A stretch of 64,000 nucleotides of DNA from Thioalkalivibrio sp. ALJ21 (GCF_000378605.1 NZ_KB905156.1:477209-541208); one strand, 5' to 3'. Shown: positions 48,063 through 57,658, counted from the stretch's first letter. The notes: generated by a model not told the origin, from the letters alone. Translations and numbers: made by a program.

Positions 48063-48127
48063 GGGGCATCCTCGAACGCTTACCGCAGCCTGCATCGACG
48101 TTCAGTCGATGGGCGACCGTGGCTGAA

Positions 48128-48133
48128 ATTATA
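48128..48133 (-). promoter_or_regulatory. Possible -10 element of the hydrogenase operon
   Basis: TATAAT on the minus strand, 65 bases before the hydB start, in the 160-base divergent region with ldhA. No convincing -35 is found at standard spacing, so an activator is likely if this is the promoter. Confidence 0.4.
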
Positions 48134-48222
48134 GTGCGCCAACCCCGGACCGCGATCCAGCCCGGAGGGGGGTCGTTCCCGGTTATGCTGGGGCGAAATC
48201 CAGGCAACACCCGGGAGAACCG

Positions 48223-49218
48223 ATGAAGGTCGCCGTCTTCAGTACCCAGCAGCATGATCGCGAGCATCTGATCCCGGCGCTGGTGGCCGCCGGCATGGTG
48301 CCGGTGGTGTACGCCGAGCGCCTGACCGCGGAGACGGTGCACCTGGCCCGGGGCACCGATGCGGTCTGCGTGTTCACCAACGACGACCTGCACCGCCGGG
48401 TGATTGACGGGCTGGCGGATCAGGGCATCCACGTGATCGCGCTGCGCTGCTCCGGGTACGACAATCTGGATGTGGCGCGGGCCCGCGAGCGCGGCGTGCG
48501 CGTGGGGCGGGTTCCGGCCTACTCCCCGAACGCGATCGCGGAGCATGCGGTCGCCCTCTTGATGACGCTGAACCGCCGGGTGCACCGGGCCTGGGACCGG
48601 ACCCGGCGTGGCGATTTCCGGCTCGACCACCTGACGGGCTTCGATCTGGTCGGGCGCACCGTGGGTGTGGTGGGCACCGGGCGGATCGGCCAGGCCTTTG
48701 CCCGAATCATGCTCGGCTTTGGCTGCCGGGTGCTCGCGCACGACCCCTACCCGAATGCGGAGCTGCAGGAAGCGGGGGTGGAGTATCGAGACCTGGATGC
48801 GCTGCTGGCGGAGTCCTCGGTGGTCAGCCTGAGCTGCCCGATGACGCCGGAGAACCGGCACATGATCAATGCCGATACCCTGGCGCGGATGCCGCGCGGG
48901 GCCTTTCTGATCAATACCGCACGCGGGGCGCTGGTGGATACCGATGCCGCCGAGGTCGCGCTGGACTCCGGTCAGCTGGGCGGATTTGCGCTGGATGTCT
49001 ACGAGGCCGAGGCGGGCCTGTTCTTCCACGACTGGTCACTGGCCGGTCTGCCGGACCGGCGCCTGGCGCGGCTGATGCAGCGCGACGACGTGCTGGTCAC
49101 CGGCCACCAGGCTTTCCTGACCCACGAGGCGCTGACCAACATCGCCGACACCACCGTCGCCAACCTGACCACCCTGCACCAGGATCCGGACGTGCAACCC
49201 GAGGGCCGCGTCGTCTGA
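48223..49218 (+). CDS. ldhA: D-lactate dehydrogenase-type 2-hydroxyacid dehydrogenase
   Basis: 331 aa; ATG after CGGGAGA. NAD loop VGVVGTGRIGQAF, catalytic Arg in INTARGALVD, Glu in the DVYEAEAGLFF segment, and His in GHQAFLTHEA. The DVYEAE-x-x-x-F-x-D block is typical of fermentative D-lactate dehydrogenase LdhA. With the divergent NAD(P)-linked hydrogenase this suggests redox balancing under low oxygen. Confidence 0.9.
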   Translation: MKVAVFSTQQHDREHLIPALVAAGMVPVVYAERLTAETVHLARGTDAVCVFTNDDLHRRVIDGLADQGIHVIALRCSGYDNLDVARARERGVRVGRVPAYSPNAIAEHAVALLMTLNRRVHRAWDRTRRGDFRLDHLTGFDLVGRTVGVVGTGRIGQAFARIMLGFGCRVLAHDPYPNAELQEAGVEYRDLDALLAESSVVSLSCPMTPENRHMINADTLARMPRGAFLINTARGALVDTDAAEVALDSGQLGGFALDVYEAEAGLFFHDWSLAGLPDRRLARLMQRDDVLVTGHQAFLTHEALTNIADTTVANLTTLHQDPDVQPEGRVV

Positions 49219-49277
49219 TAGCGTCATGCCTTCCCCCGGGCACTCGGTCCCGGAGGAAGACACGGGTCCAGCCGCAA

Positions 49278-50237
49278 CTAGAACAGGGCGCTTTCGGCTT
49301 CCTGATAGGCGATATTCGTATTGCGCGGGGCCAGGTCGTCGAAGTCGGCCAGATCCTGCCAGGGCGAGTCGTCAAAGGCGCGGATCGCGGACTGCATGTC
49401 GGTGCCCATGTCCGCCGCCTCAAACATGTGGTCCCACAGCGCGCGCAGGTAGTCGTGGGTCGGGTGGTCGAAGATCGACAGTGCGCCCGGTTCACCGTGG
49501 CCCGGGATGAACTTCGCATCCGCGTAGTCGTCCTGCAGGAGTTCGTAGGCCTCCAGCCAACCCTCCATGCTGCCGTCGGGCAGGACGGCCAGCAGGCGCC
49601 CCCCGTAGAGCACGTCACCGGCAAACACGACGTTGTCGGGCTCGACTACCGCGATCAGGCTGCCGTGGGTGTGGGCGCTGCCCACATGGCGAACCGTCAA
49701 CGTGACACCACCCAGGTCCAGTTCCTCGCGATCCTCGACCATCACGTTCGGCGGTTCGGGGTGCTCGGTGGAGCCTTCCGGCCGATCCAGCGCGTTCTCG
49801 AGCTGCATGGCGAACATCGAGGCGTTCCCCTGCATGCGGTCGACGGCCTCTGGCGCGGCCAGGATGTCGGCCCCGGCCTCGCGGAAGACGTCATTGCCCA
49901 TGAAGCGGTGTGGTTGCGAGTTGGTGTTGATTACGTAGCGCACCGGCTTGTCGGTTGTGGCACGAATGTGCTCCAGCATCTCCCTGGCCATTTCCGGGGT
50001 GTGGCCGGAATCGATCACGGCCACGGCGTCTTCGCCGACCACGTAGCCGAGGTTCATGCGAAACCCCTGGTTCTCGGTGTCCGGCCCGCCGTACGGCCCG
50101 ATCCAGGCGTGGGCATGGTCCGAGACAGCCTCGGGTTCCGGCAGGATGGGCGCCTCCTTGGCCGCGAGCATCGGGCTTAGAACAAAAGCCGCCAGGGCCA
50201 GAACAAGCAGGGCCCTGTTGCGTGTGTTTTTCAGCAT
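49278..50237 (-). CDS. Periplasmic metallo-beta-lactamase-fold protein with altered metal motif
   Basis: 319 aa from MLKNTRNRALLVLALAAFVLS, a cleavable signal peptide ending about AA-KEA. The fold is clear (GEDAVAVIDSGHTPEMAREM, SAHTHGSLIAVV, VVFAGDVLYGG, FIPGHGEPG), but where the family has HxHxDH this protein reads NSQPHR (in VINTNSQPHRFMGN). All first-site ligands are replaced, while the later His, Asp and His are kept. Closest in style to SoxH-like or quinoprotein-relay hydrolases. Catalysis is doubtful or uses one metal. It is encoded downstream of chrA in the same orientation. Confidence 0.8.
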   Translation of the reverse strand: MLKNTRNRALLVLALAAFVLSPMLAAKEAPILPEPEAVSDHAHAWIGPYGGPDTENQGFRMNLGYVVGEDAVAVIDSGHTPEMAREMLEHIRATTDKPVRYVINTNSQPHRFMGNDVFREAGADILAAPEAVDRMQGNASMFAMQLENALDRPEGSTEHPEPPNVMVEDREELDLGGVTLTVRHVGSAHTHGSLIAVVEPDNVVFAGDVLYGGRLLAVLPDGSMEGWLEAYELLQDDYADAKFIPGHGEPGALSIFDHPTHDYLRALWDHMFEAADMGTDMQSAIRAFDDSPWQDLADFDDLAPRNTNIAYQEAESALF

Positions 50238-50248
50238 GTCACGTACTC

Positions 50249-51601
50249 CTAGAGTAGAAGCTGATACCCGGCGCCCAGAACGGCACAGATAGCGATCAGC
50301 GGGATAATCCCGACCCGGAAGCGGGCCAGGGCGATGAAGGCAGCGATGCCCAGCAGGGCGGAGAACCACTCGAAGGTCCCCTCGAATCCGTCCGGCCACA
50401 GGACGTGCCAGGTAAAGAAGACGGCAAGGTTCACGATCACCCCGACCACAGCGGCGGTGATCCCCGTCAGCGGGCCGGTAAAGTGCAGGTCCCCGCGGGT
50501 GCGCTCGACCAGCGGTGCGCCGACCAGGATGAACAGGAACGACGGCAGGAAGGTGAAGAAGGTCGCGACCAGGGCCCCGAGCAGGGCGGCCAGCACGATC
50601 TGATCCGGTCCCAGGAAGGCCTGCGTCCAGCCACCGATGAAGCCGACAAACGTGACCACCATGATCAGCGGGCCGGGTGTGGATTCACCCAGGGCCAGGC
50701 CGTCGATCATCTGCGTCGGGCTCAGCCAGCCATAGGTCTCCACCCCGCCCTGGTAGACATAGGGCAGCACCGCATATGCGCCGCCGAAGGTAACCAGCGC
50801 AGTCTGGGTGAAGAACTGCCCCATGCGAGTCAGCGTGGCATCCCAGCCGAACACGGCGAGCAGCGTCCCGAACACAACGGCCCACAGGCCCAGGCCCACC
50901 ACCAGAAAGCGGATGACCCGTGGCCAGCGGAACTGCATCCAGGGGGCGGGCGGCGTGTCGTCGTCCACCACCGCCGGGCCACGGGACTCGACACTGCCGG
51001 CCCCGTGCGATTCGCCGCTCTGGAAGCGCTCTGGCCAGACGCGGCTGCCCAGCCAGCCGAGGATACCCGCCGTGATGATGATGTACGGGAACGGGATGTT
51101 GAGCGCGAATATCGCCAGGAAAGCCGCAATGGCCATCAGCCACAGCAGGCCATTGTTGAGTACCCGTCCGCCGATGCGCCAGCCCGCGTAGACGATGATC
51201 GCGACCACCGCCGGCTTGATGCCATAGAACACGGCCTCCACCGCCGGTACATCGCCAAAGGCCAGGTACACCCAGGACAAACCGATCATCAGGAACAGCG
51301 AAGGCAGGATGAACAGCAGCCCGGCCATCAGACCGCCGAAGGTCCCGTGCAGCAGCCAGCCGAGATAGGTCGCCAGCTGCTGCGCCTCGGGACCCGGCAG
51401 CACCATCGTGTAGTTCAGCGCATGCAGGAAGCGGTTCTCGGAGACCCAGCGGCGCCGCTCCACCAGCTCCTCGTGCATCATCCCGATCTGCCCGGCGGCA
51501 CCGCCAAAGCTGATGAAGCCGAGTTTCAGCCAGTAGCGAAAGGCCTCGGCCCGAGTGGGCGGGTCGGGTCGTTGGGTCGCGGAGTGTCGGGGATCGGTCA
51601 T
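50249..51601 (-). CDS. chrA: Chromate transporter ChrA (long chain)
   Basis: 450 aa, two homologous CHR domains. The first opens with FRYWLKLGFISFGGAAGQIGMMHEELVERRRW and has LPGPEAQQLATYLGW; the second has FTQTALVTFGGAYAVLPYV and GLALGESTPGPLIMV. It exports chromate from the cytoplasm. ATGA overlap with chrB shows coupling. Confidence 0.95.
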   Translation of the reverse strand: MTDPRHSATQRPDPPTRAEAFRYWLKLGFISFGGAAGQIGMMHEELVERRRWVSENRFLHALNYTMVLPGPEAQQLATYLGWLLHGTFGGLMAGLLFILPSLFLMIGLSWVYLAFGDVPAVEAVFYGIKPAVVAIIVYAGWRIGGRVLNNGLLWLMAIAAFLAIFALNIPFPYIIITAGILGWLGSRVWPERFQSGESHGAGSVESRGPAVVDDDTPPAPWMQFRWPRVIRFLVVGLGLWAVVFGTLLAVFGWDATLTRMGQFFTQTALVTFGGAYAVLPYVYQGGVETYGWLSPTQMIDGLALGESTPGPLIMVVTFVGFIGGWTQAFLGPDQIVLAALLGALVATFFTFLPSFLFILVGAPLVERTRGDLHFTGPLTGITAAVVGVIVNLAVFFTWHVLWPDGFEGTFEWFSALLGIAAFIALARFRVGIIPLIAICAVLGAGYQLLL

Positions 51602-52569
51602 TCGGTGTTGTGTCCGGATTGTTGTTCATAGGCCTGGCGGAGGTCGTGCAGCACCGGGGTCACGCGGGCCAGCAGGGCGTCGTCGTCCGCGCACTGCTGT
51701 TTGGCCCCGGTCAGGATGCTTTCGAAGCCCGCCGCCTCGGGGATGGGACGCCCCCCCACATCCAGGAAGTGCACCATCTCGGCCAGTCCGGCCAGACCGC
51801 TGTCGCGCTCCAGGCCGAAGGCGGCCAGCAGGACCTCGAAGGTGACGCGGTCGCCAACGTGGGTGAAGGCGGCCCCGTCGAAGTCGAAGCCCAGGGCCTC
51901 GGTCGGGCAGTCGGCCGGGGTGGGAATCCAGACGAAGCGGGCTTCCGGGTCGATGAATTCGCGGATCAGCCAGGCACTGGCGACCCGGTCCACCCACATG
52001 GCCGCGCGCGTGGCCCATAGCCGGCCCCGGTAGTCCGCCGGGTCCAGGCGGGGGATTCCGGAATCCGGCGCGGGCGATGGTTCGTCCGGCGAGAGCATCG
52101 ACTGGGCTGCGGCTTCGAGCCGGGCCAGCTGGGCCTCCAGTGGGCCGCGTCCGGGGCCCGGGAAGTAATCGGTGCGGCGCAGCTGCTCCGCCTCGCGGTG
52201 GACCTGGCGCAGGCGCTTGAGCAGTTCGGCCTCGCCCAGTCCGGGCAGCTGGCCCAGCAGGGTCTCGGCGCTGGTCTGCAGCGTACGGTAGTCGGCCTCG
52301 CGATCGAACAGGCTGCGGTAATGCGCCTGCTCTTCGGCGTTGGCGGCCACCGGCAGGTGGTAGGCCTGGTTGCCCGCCGCCCGTGCGGATTCCGCCAGTT
52401 CCAGCAGAGCGTCGCGCAGATCCGGGCGATTGGGCAGCAGGTAGACGCCGTCGCGCAGCGTGGCGGCGCCGAGCGCCTTCAGCGCGCGCCAGAGCCGGAC
52501 CCGGGTCGAGTCCTGCCCGCTCTGAAAGGCGAGGATGAGCAGCTGCCAGTCGGTATCCGCAGGGTCCAT
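51598..52569 (-). CDS. chrB: Chromate resistance protein ChrB
   Basis: 323 aa, both halves present: N-terminal ChrB-N domain (WQLLILAFQSGQDSTRVRLWRALKALGAATLRDGVYLLP) and C-terminal domain with WVDRVASAWLIREFIDPEARFVW. In other bacteria it senses chromate and represses or activates chrBA. The AT-rich palindromes just upstream of its start are likely its operator. Confidence 0.93.
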   Translation of the reverse strand: MDPADTDWQLLILAFQSGQDSTRVRLWRALKALGAATLRDGVYLLPNRPDLRDALLELAESARAAGNQAYHLPVAANAEEQAHYRSLFDREADYRTLQTSAETLLGQLPGLGEAELLKRLRQVHREAEQLRRTDYFPGPGRGPLEAQLARLEAAAQSMLSPDEPSPAPDSGIPRLDPADYRGRLWATRAAMWVDRVASAWLIREFIDPEARFVWIPTPADCPTEALGFDFDGAAFTHVGDRVTFEVLLAAFGLERDSGLAGLAEMVHFLDVGGRPIPEAAGFESILTGAKQQCADDDALLARVTPVLHDLRQAYEQQSGHNTE

Positions 52570-52570
52570 G

Positions 52571-52603
52571 TTACATATATATCAGCAATGTAATGGACGT
52601 TAC
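52571..52603 (-). promoter_or_regulatory. chrBA operator/promoter palindromes
   Basis: TTACAT (52571-52576) and ATGTAA (52588-52593) form an inverted repeat around ATATATCAGCA. A second inverted repeat, GTAA-TGGACG-TTAC, occupies 52590-52603. These directly precede the chrB start and stand out by AT content. ATATAT inside the first could be the -10. Confidence 0.55.
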
Positions 52604-52623
52604 AAATTCCGTGTACCAGGCAC

Positions 52624-52654
52624 AAAAAAGCCCGGCGCCTTGCGGGGCCGGGCT
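52624..52654 (-). terminator. Intrinsic terminator of fbp
   Basis: An 8-bp stem AGCCCGGC/GCCGGGCT (52629-52654) followed on the minus strand by a run of T. It begins 23 bases after the fbp stop. Confidence 0.88.
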
Positions 52655-52676
52655 TACGCTGCCGAGGGCGTGGCGA

Positions 52677-53690
52677 TCAGCCCTCGTTGTGGTAACTGGT
52701 GATGCGCTCCACTTCGTTCTTCGCGCCCAGGACCACCGGCACGCGCTGGTGGATGCCTTCGGGGCTGATGTCCATGATGCGCTCGCGGCCGGTGGTGGCG
52801 GCGCCGCCGGCCTGTTCGACGATGAAGCTCATCGGATTGGCCTCGTACATCAGGCGCAGCTTGCCGGTCGTGCCCTTGGCCTGCATCTTCGTGTCCATCG
52901 GGTACATGAACACCCCGCCGCGGCACAGGATGCGGTGCACCTCGGCGACCATGGAGGCGACCCAGCGCATGTTGAAGTCCTTGCCGCGCGGGCCTTCCTT
53001 GCCGGCCAGGCACTCGTCGATGTAGCGCTTCATCGGCGCTTCCCAGAAACGGCTGTTGGACATGTTGACGGCAAACTCCTGGGTGTCCTCCGGGATCTGC
53101 ACGGTGTCCTTGGTCAGCAGAAATTCCCCGAAGTCCTTGTCCAGCGTGAACATCTTCACGCCCTGGCCGGTGGCCATGACCATCATGGTGGACGGGCCGT
53201 ACAGGCAGTAACCGGCGGCGACCTGCTTGGTGCCCGGCTGCAGGAAGTCTTCGGTCTTCGGATCGGTCACGCCCTCGGGGGCCTTCAGGATCGAGAAGAT
53301 CGTGCCCACGGAGACGTTCACATCGATGTTGGAGGAGCCGTCCAGCGGGTCGAACAGGACCAGATAATGACCGCGCGGCGCGTCGGCCGGCATCTCGCAG
53401 ATCTCTTCCATCTCCTCGGAGGCGAGGCCGGCCGCATGGCCGTTGTGGCTCAGGCTCTCGATAAACACCTCGTTGGTGATGATGTCGAGCTTCTTCTGCG
53501 TCTCGCCCTGCACGTTCTCGGAGCCGGCGGAGCCGAGCACGCCGACCAGATCGCCCTTGTCGACGAGGTTGGAGATCTTTTTGCACGCCACGGAGATGTC
53601 GTTCAGCAGACCGGTGAATTCGCCGGTTGCGCCCTGGATGCCGCGCTGGGTTTCGATGATGCAGTTGGTCAGAGTGGTACCGATATGCAT
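52677..53690 (-). CDS. fbp: Fructose-1,6-bisphosphatase, class I
   Basis: 337 aa from [19 protein letters not shown]. The metal site [20 protein letters not shown] and the substrate-binding KRYIDECL and GGVFMYP segments are intact. It dephosphorylates FBP in the Calvin cycle and gluconeogenesis. The gene starts divergently from the PPi-phosphofructokinase 220 bases away, pairing the two opposing reactions. Confidence 0.95.
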   Translation of the reverse strand: MHIGTTLTNCIIETQRGIQGATGEFTGLLNDISVACKKISNLVDKGDLVGVLGSAGSENVQGETQKKLDIITNEVFIESLSHNGHAAGLASEEMEEICEMPADAPRGHYLVLFDPLDGSSNIDVNVSVGTIFSILKAPEGVTDPKTEDFLQPGTKQVAAGYCLYGPSTMMVMATGQGVKMFTLDKDFGEFLLTKDTVQIPEDTQEFAVNMSNSRFWEAPMKRYIDECLAGKEGPRGKDFNMRWVASMVAEVHRILCRGGVFMYPMDTKMQAKGTTGKLRLMYEANPMSFIVEQAGGAATTGRERIMDISPEGIHQRVPVVLGAKNEVERITSYHNEG

Positions 53691-53910
53691 GATGCAATCC
53701 TGATGCTGTTGTGAATCGGGCGACACGGCGCGAAATGGGGCACAGCAGCCCCGTCGCGGGGCGAACGGCCCCGGCGCGCCGGGTGTCAAAGGCGGCATAG
53801 TGTAGCAAAAGCACCCTATGTGGCCGATCTGTAGCACTGATGGCGACGCGACGGCCCTGGCACTGCGTTTGCTCGCCATTCGGGACCCCCAACAAAAATG
53901 GAGGATTTAT

Positions 53911-55176
53911 ATGCCGCAGAACGCGCTGTACGCCCAGTCGGGCGGGGTCACCGCCGTCATCAACGCCAGTGCCTGGGGGGTGATCGAGGCGGTCCGCGCC
54001 CACCCGGCCCATTTCGGCCAGATCTATGCGGCGCGCGACGGCATCCTGGGTGTGCTGCGCGAAGAGATCATCGACCTCGACCACGAGGACCCGCTGACCC
54101 TGGCCGCCCTGCGCCATACGCCGGGCGGGGCGTTCGGTTCCTGCCGCTTCGATCTCGGCGACCCGGACAAGGACCCAGGGCAGTATGAACGCCTGGTCGA
54201 GGTGTTCCGCGCCCATGACATCGGCACCTTCTTTTACAACGGCGGTGGCGGCTCCATGGACACGGCGCTGAAGATCGCGAAGATGGGTGAACGCATGGGC
54301 TTTCCGATCAAGGCGATCGGCGTACCCAAGACGATCGACAACGACCTGGCCGTGACCGACTCCAGCCCGGGGTTTGGCTCAGCCGCCAAGTTCATCGCCA
54401 CGGCAGTGCGCGAGGCCAGCCTGGACGTCGAGTCCATGCATACCAGCTCCACCAAGGTGTTCGTGATGGAGGTGATGGGTCGCCATGCCGGCTGGCTGGC
54501 GGCCGCTGCGGCGCTGGCGCAGGAGTTCGACGGCCAGCCGCCGATGCTGATCCTGTTCGCCGAGGTCCCGTTCGACCAGGACGACTTCCTGGACCACCTG
54601 AACCGCACCATCGAGCGTCACGGGTATTGTGTGGTGGTCGTCTCCGAGGGGCTGAAGAATCCCGACGGCGGCCTGTTCTCGGTCGCGCAGAGCCACGATG
54701 TTTACGCCTACACCCAGCTCGGGGGCGCCGCCCCGCGCCTGGCCGAGCTGATTCGCGAGGAGACCGGGCACAAGCTGCACTGGGCGGTGGTGGACTACAT
54801 CCAGCGCGCCGCGCGCCATATCGCGTCGAAGGTGGACGTGGAGCAGGCCTATGCCTGTGGCCGCGCGGCGGTGGAGGGGGTGGTCGCCGGCGAGGATGCC
54901 TTCATGCCGATCATTCGGCGCGACTCCAGCAAGCCCTATCGCTGGAGCATCGGCTTTACCCCGCTCGAGACCGTCGCCGATATCGAGCAGGGCATGCCGC
55001 GCAACTACATCACTCCGGATGGCTACGGCATCACCCAGGCCGCGCGCGACTACCTGCGCCCGCTGATTCAGGGCGAGGACGCCCCGCCATTCGAGCAGGG
55101 CCTGCCCTGCTATCCGCGCCTGCGCGGCGAGCTCTTGCCCAAACGTTGCCCCCCGTACGACGTCAAGACCGACTAG
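53911..55176 (+). CDS. pfp: Diphosphate-dependent 6-phosphofructokinase
   Basis: 421 aa after GGAGGA. The ribose/phosphate loop YNGGGGSMDTALKIA and the catalytic GVPKTIDNDLAVTD are present. GGGGSMDT (an Asp where ATP-enzymes have a second glycine) is the PPi-type signature. It reversibly phosphorylates fructose 6-phosphate and in related autotrophs can replace or assist FBPase and transfer PPi. Divergent with fbp. Confidence 0.93.
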   Translation: MPQNALYAQSGGVTAVINASAWGVIEAVRAHPAHFGQIYAARDGILGVLREEIIDLDHEDPLTLAALRHTPGGAFGSCRFDLGDPDKDPGQYERLVEVFRAHDIGTFFYNGGGGSMDTALKIAKMGERMGFPIKAIGVPKTIDNDLAVTDSSPGFGSAAKFIATAVREASLDVESMHTSSTKVFVMEVMGRHAGWLAAAAALAQEFDGQPPMLILFAEVPFDQDDFLDHLNRTIERHGYCVVVVSEGLKNPDGGLFSVAQSHDVYAYTQLGGAAPRLAELIREETGHKLHWAVVDYIQRAARHIASKVDVEQAYACGRAAVEGVVAGEDAFMPIIRRDSSKPYRWSIGFTPLETVADIEQGMPRNYITPDGYGITQAARDYLRPLIQGEDAPPFEQGLPCYPRLRGELLPKRCPPYDVKTD

Positions 55177-55192
55177 CGAGTACCCGGGCCTG

Positions 55193-55429
55193 CTATTCCG
55201 ACGCGTCGTTCGGCCGGCAGCAGCCGCCGGGGCCCTCTTGCTGGATGGGCGGGCAGGGCACAGTCCCGTAGGAACAGAAGACGCAGCAATCCCCCGGCAA
55301 CGGCTTCAGCAGGCTGCCGCAGCCGGTGCACTCGTAGAACCACTGGCAGGCATCGGTGGGCATCGTTTCGGTCTTCTCGTGACCGCATCGGGGGCAGGTC
55401 AGCGTCGATTCCGCGACGATTTCATTCAT
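55193..55429 (-). CDS. GDCCVxC-type small cysteine-rich protein
   Basis: 78 aa from MNEIVAESTLTCPRCGHEK. Cysteine pairs CPRC, CTGC, CCVFC, then CPP and a final CC make two probable zinc sites. PLPGDCCVFCSYGTVPCPPIQ is the GDCCVxC signature. Related proteins are often next to mercury or thiol-stress genes. Function unknown. Convergent with pfp. Confidence 0.8.
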   Translation of the reverse strand: MNEIVAESTLTCPRCGHEKTETMPTDACQWFYECTGCGSLLKPLPGDCCVFCSYGTVPCPPIQQEGPGGCCRPNDASE

Positions 55430-55596
55430 CTGCGTTTCAGGCGATGGCGGCAAAATTGCAATGTACAAGGCGTCGGCGGGAGGAAAAACCCCGTGTGCTA
55501 CCCGGAAACGGAGTAGCCAGCGCAAGCCGGACGTCTAATGTGTGATAAAGGCCACGCAAGAGGGCCAGCCGAAGTCCAGAGACTGTGGAGGAGATC

Positions 55597-56022
55597 ATGA
55601 AGAGCCAAACCCTGAACCGGACGCTGGCGGGCTTTGCGGCAGTCGCCTTGATGGGGGCTTTCGCCGCCCCGGGCACGGTGTCGGCACAAGGTGCTTACTG
55701 GCTACCGGCCGATGGTTCGCCCGATGACGTCAAGGTCGAATACCGGCTGCGCGATCATGGCTGCGACAACGTGCGCGGCGAGTGGCGCGTCGTGAACGAG
55801 AGCGAAGACTACGTCGATGTGACCGTGACCAAGACGGCCTACACCTGCCCTGGCGAGCTCGACGATGACGTGCGCACCACGGTGCGCCGCTTTGGCACGA
55901 TTGCGCCGGGCGACATGCGCGAGCGCACGCGCGATGACAGCGTCTGCGGCGGGGCCTGGGCGCGTTCGGTCGAAGTGCTCGAGTACGACATCGAAAAGGT
56001 CGATCCGCCCGAAGAGAGCTGA
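55597..56022 (+). CDS. Exported protein of unknown function with conserved-looking cysteines
   Basis: 141 aa from MKSQTLNRTLAGFAAVALMG with a signal peptide ending about VSA-QGA. The mature part (about 105 aa) is acidic and mostly beta by pattern, with cysteines in DHGCDNV, AYTCPGE and SVCGGAW that could form disulfides. No family recognised. It is followed by the PA2779-family gene after 169 bases in the same orientation. Confidence 0.65.
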   Translation: MKSQTLNRTLAGFAAVALMGAFAAPGTVSAQGAYWLPADGSPDDVKVEYRLRDHGCDNVRGEWRVVNESEDYVDVTVTKTAYTCPGELDDDVRTTVRRFGTIAPGDMRERTRDDSVCGGAWARSVEVLEYDIEKVDPPEES

Positions 56023-56191
56023 TCCAGTTCGCGTTTCGTGGTCCGTGTTCCCCTGAACGGGTCTTGATAGCGTGACCGGGCGCGAAAAAATAAGTGATTC
56101 GGGGCTTGGCGCATCCGAGCCGGCGGGTACACTGAAATGGTGTCACTCCGGCGGATTGCCGGTCCTGTTCAATCGAAAAAGGAGTTCGACC

Positions 56192-56611
56192 ATGTCCCAC
56201 GCACCGCATAGCCGTTGGTTGTCCGCCCCCGCCGCGTTCCTGATTGCATTGGCGCTGGCCCTGCTGCCCGCGACCCCGGCCTTTGCCAGTGCGGGAATGC
56301 TGGATACGGGCTCCATGATCCAGCAGGCCAGCGCGGACGACACCCGCGCGCAGCTGCTCAAACAGCTGGATGATCAGGCCGTTCGCGAAAAGCTTGTCGA
56401 GATGGGTGTGGACCCCGACCGGGCCCAGGAGCGCGTAGCCCGGCTGACCCCGGAAGAGCTGGCCCACCTCGAGGCCCGCATGGAAACCGATCCGGCCGGG
56501 GCCGCTGGTGTGGTCGGTGTGGTTGCCATCGTGTTCGTCGTGCTCGTGATCCTGGACGCGGTCGGCGTGACCGACATCTTCTCGTTCGTTGGCCCTGCCC
56601 GCGAACGCTAG
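56192..56611 (+). CDS. PA2779 family membrane protein
   Basis: 139 aa from MSHAPHSRWLSAPAAFLIAL after an AAAAAGGAG site. A signal peptide, a helical middle (LLKQLDDQAVREKLVEMGVDPDRAQERVARLT) and one C-terminal membrane helix (about 106-128). This layout and the next gene identify the PA2779 family of unknown role. It lies 7 bases upstream of its usual partner. Confidence 0.85.
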   Translation: MSHAPHSRWLSAPAAFLIALALALLPATPAFASAGMLDTGSMIQQASADDTRAQLLKQLDDQAVREKLVEMGVDPDRAQERVARLTPEELAHLEARMETDPAGAAGVVGVVAIVFVVLVILDAVGVTDIFSFVGPARER

Positions 56612-56618
56612 GTCTCTC

Positions 56619-57647
56619 ATGGCACCTGCGTACTGGCGGCGAGCCTCCGGGCTCGCCGCACTCGTTTGCGGCCTGCTGGCCGTGCTCTGGCTCAGTGGCT
56701 GCGCCACGGCGCCCCAGAGTGCGCAGCTCTCCAGCGAAACTCCGGAAGATCTGCCCACCCGCGTGGAGCTGGAAGACACCCCGTTCTTCCCGCAGGAGGA
56801 TTACCAGTGCGGCCCGGCGGCGCTGGCGACTGTGCTGGGCGCGCGCGGGATCGATTCCTCGCTGGAAGATCTGATCGACGAGGTCTACATCCCGGCCCGC
56901 GAGGGCAGCCTGCAGGCCGAGATGCGTGCCGCCGCTCGCGCCCGTGACCTGGTGGCCTACCGCGTGGAGCCGCAGCTGGAATCCATCCTGCGCGAGGTGG
57001 CCGAGGGCAACCCCGTGGTGGTGTTCCAGAACCTAGGGGTCGCGATGTTCCCCGAATGGCACTTTGCCGTGGTGATGGGTTACGACCTGGAGGAGCGCGA
57101 GGTGTATCTGCGCAGCGGGCCCATTGAGCGCCACGTGAATTCGTTCGCTCGCTTCGAACGCACCTGGGCGCGGGGCGATCGCTGGGCCTTCCTAGTGACC
57201 GAGCCAGATCAGCTGCCAGCCACGGCCGAGCCGCTGCGCTGGCTGCGGGCCGTGAACGAACTGGAGCAGGTGGGTCGTCTGAGCCCGGCCGCCACGGGAT
57301 ATCGGACTGCGATGGAGCACTGGCCGGAGCACCCGATCGGCTATGTCGGACTCGCGAACGTGGCCTTTGCCCAGGGCGACCTGCTAACGGCGGAGGACGC
57401 CCTGCGCCAGTTGATCGAGCGGGACCCGCAACGGCACGAGGGCTGGAACAACCTGGCCCATGTGCTGATTGCCCGCCAGTGCGGCGAGCAGGCCCGCGAG
57501 GCCGCCAGTTGCGCGGGCGAACTGGCCGGGCCCGGGAGCTATGCGCCTACCCTGGGGGCGGCGGCCGGGGCACCCGACGACGGCGATCAGTGTCGCGCCC
57601 TGCCGCCGTGCCCCGCGGCGCTGGAAGCACGCGCCCCGCAGGAGTAG
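56619..57647 (+). CDS. PA2778 family C39-like cysteine peptidase lipoprotein with TPR
   Basis: 342 aa. Lipobox LSGC near residue 28. The papain-like C39 domain has the cysteine in DYQCGPAALATVL and the histidine in EWHFAVVMGYD. TPR-type repeats (about 215-300) follow, and a Cys/Ala/Pro-rich tail ends the protein. It is predicted to be a membrane-anchored peptidase facing the periplasm. The adjacent PA2779-type protein is a candidate substrate or partner. Confidence 0.85.
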   Translation: MAPAYWRRASGLAALVCGLLAVLWLSGCATAPQSAQLSSETPEDLPTRVELEDTPFFPQEDYQCGPAALATVLGARGIDSSLEDLIDEVYIPAREGSLQAEMRAAARARDLVAYRVEPQLESILREVAEGNPVVVFQNLGVAMFPEWHFAVVMGYDLEEREVYLRSGPIERHVNSFARFERTWARGDRWAFLVTEPDQLPATAEPLRWLRAVNELEQVGRLSPAATGYRTAMEHWPEHPIGYVGLANVAFAQGDLLTAEDALRQLIERDPQRHEGWNNLAHVLIARQCGEQAREAASCAGELAGPGSYAPTLGAAAGAPDDGDQCRALPPCPAALEARAPQE

Positions 57648-57658
57648 CGGGCGGCCCG

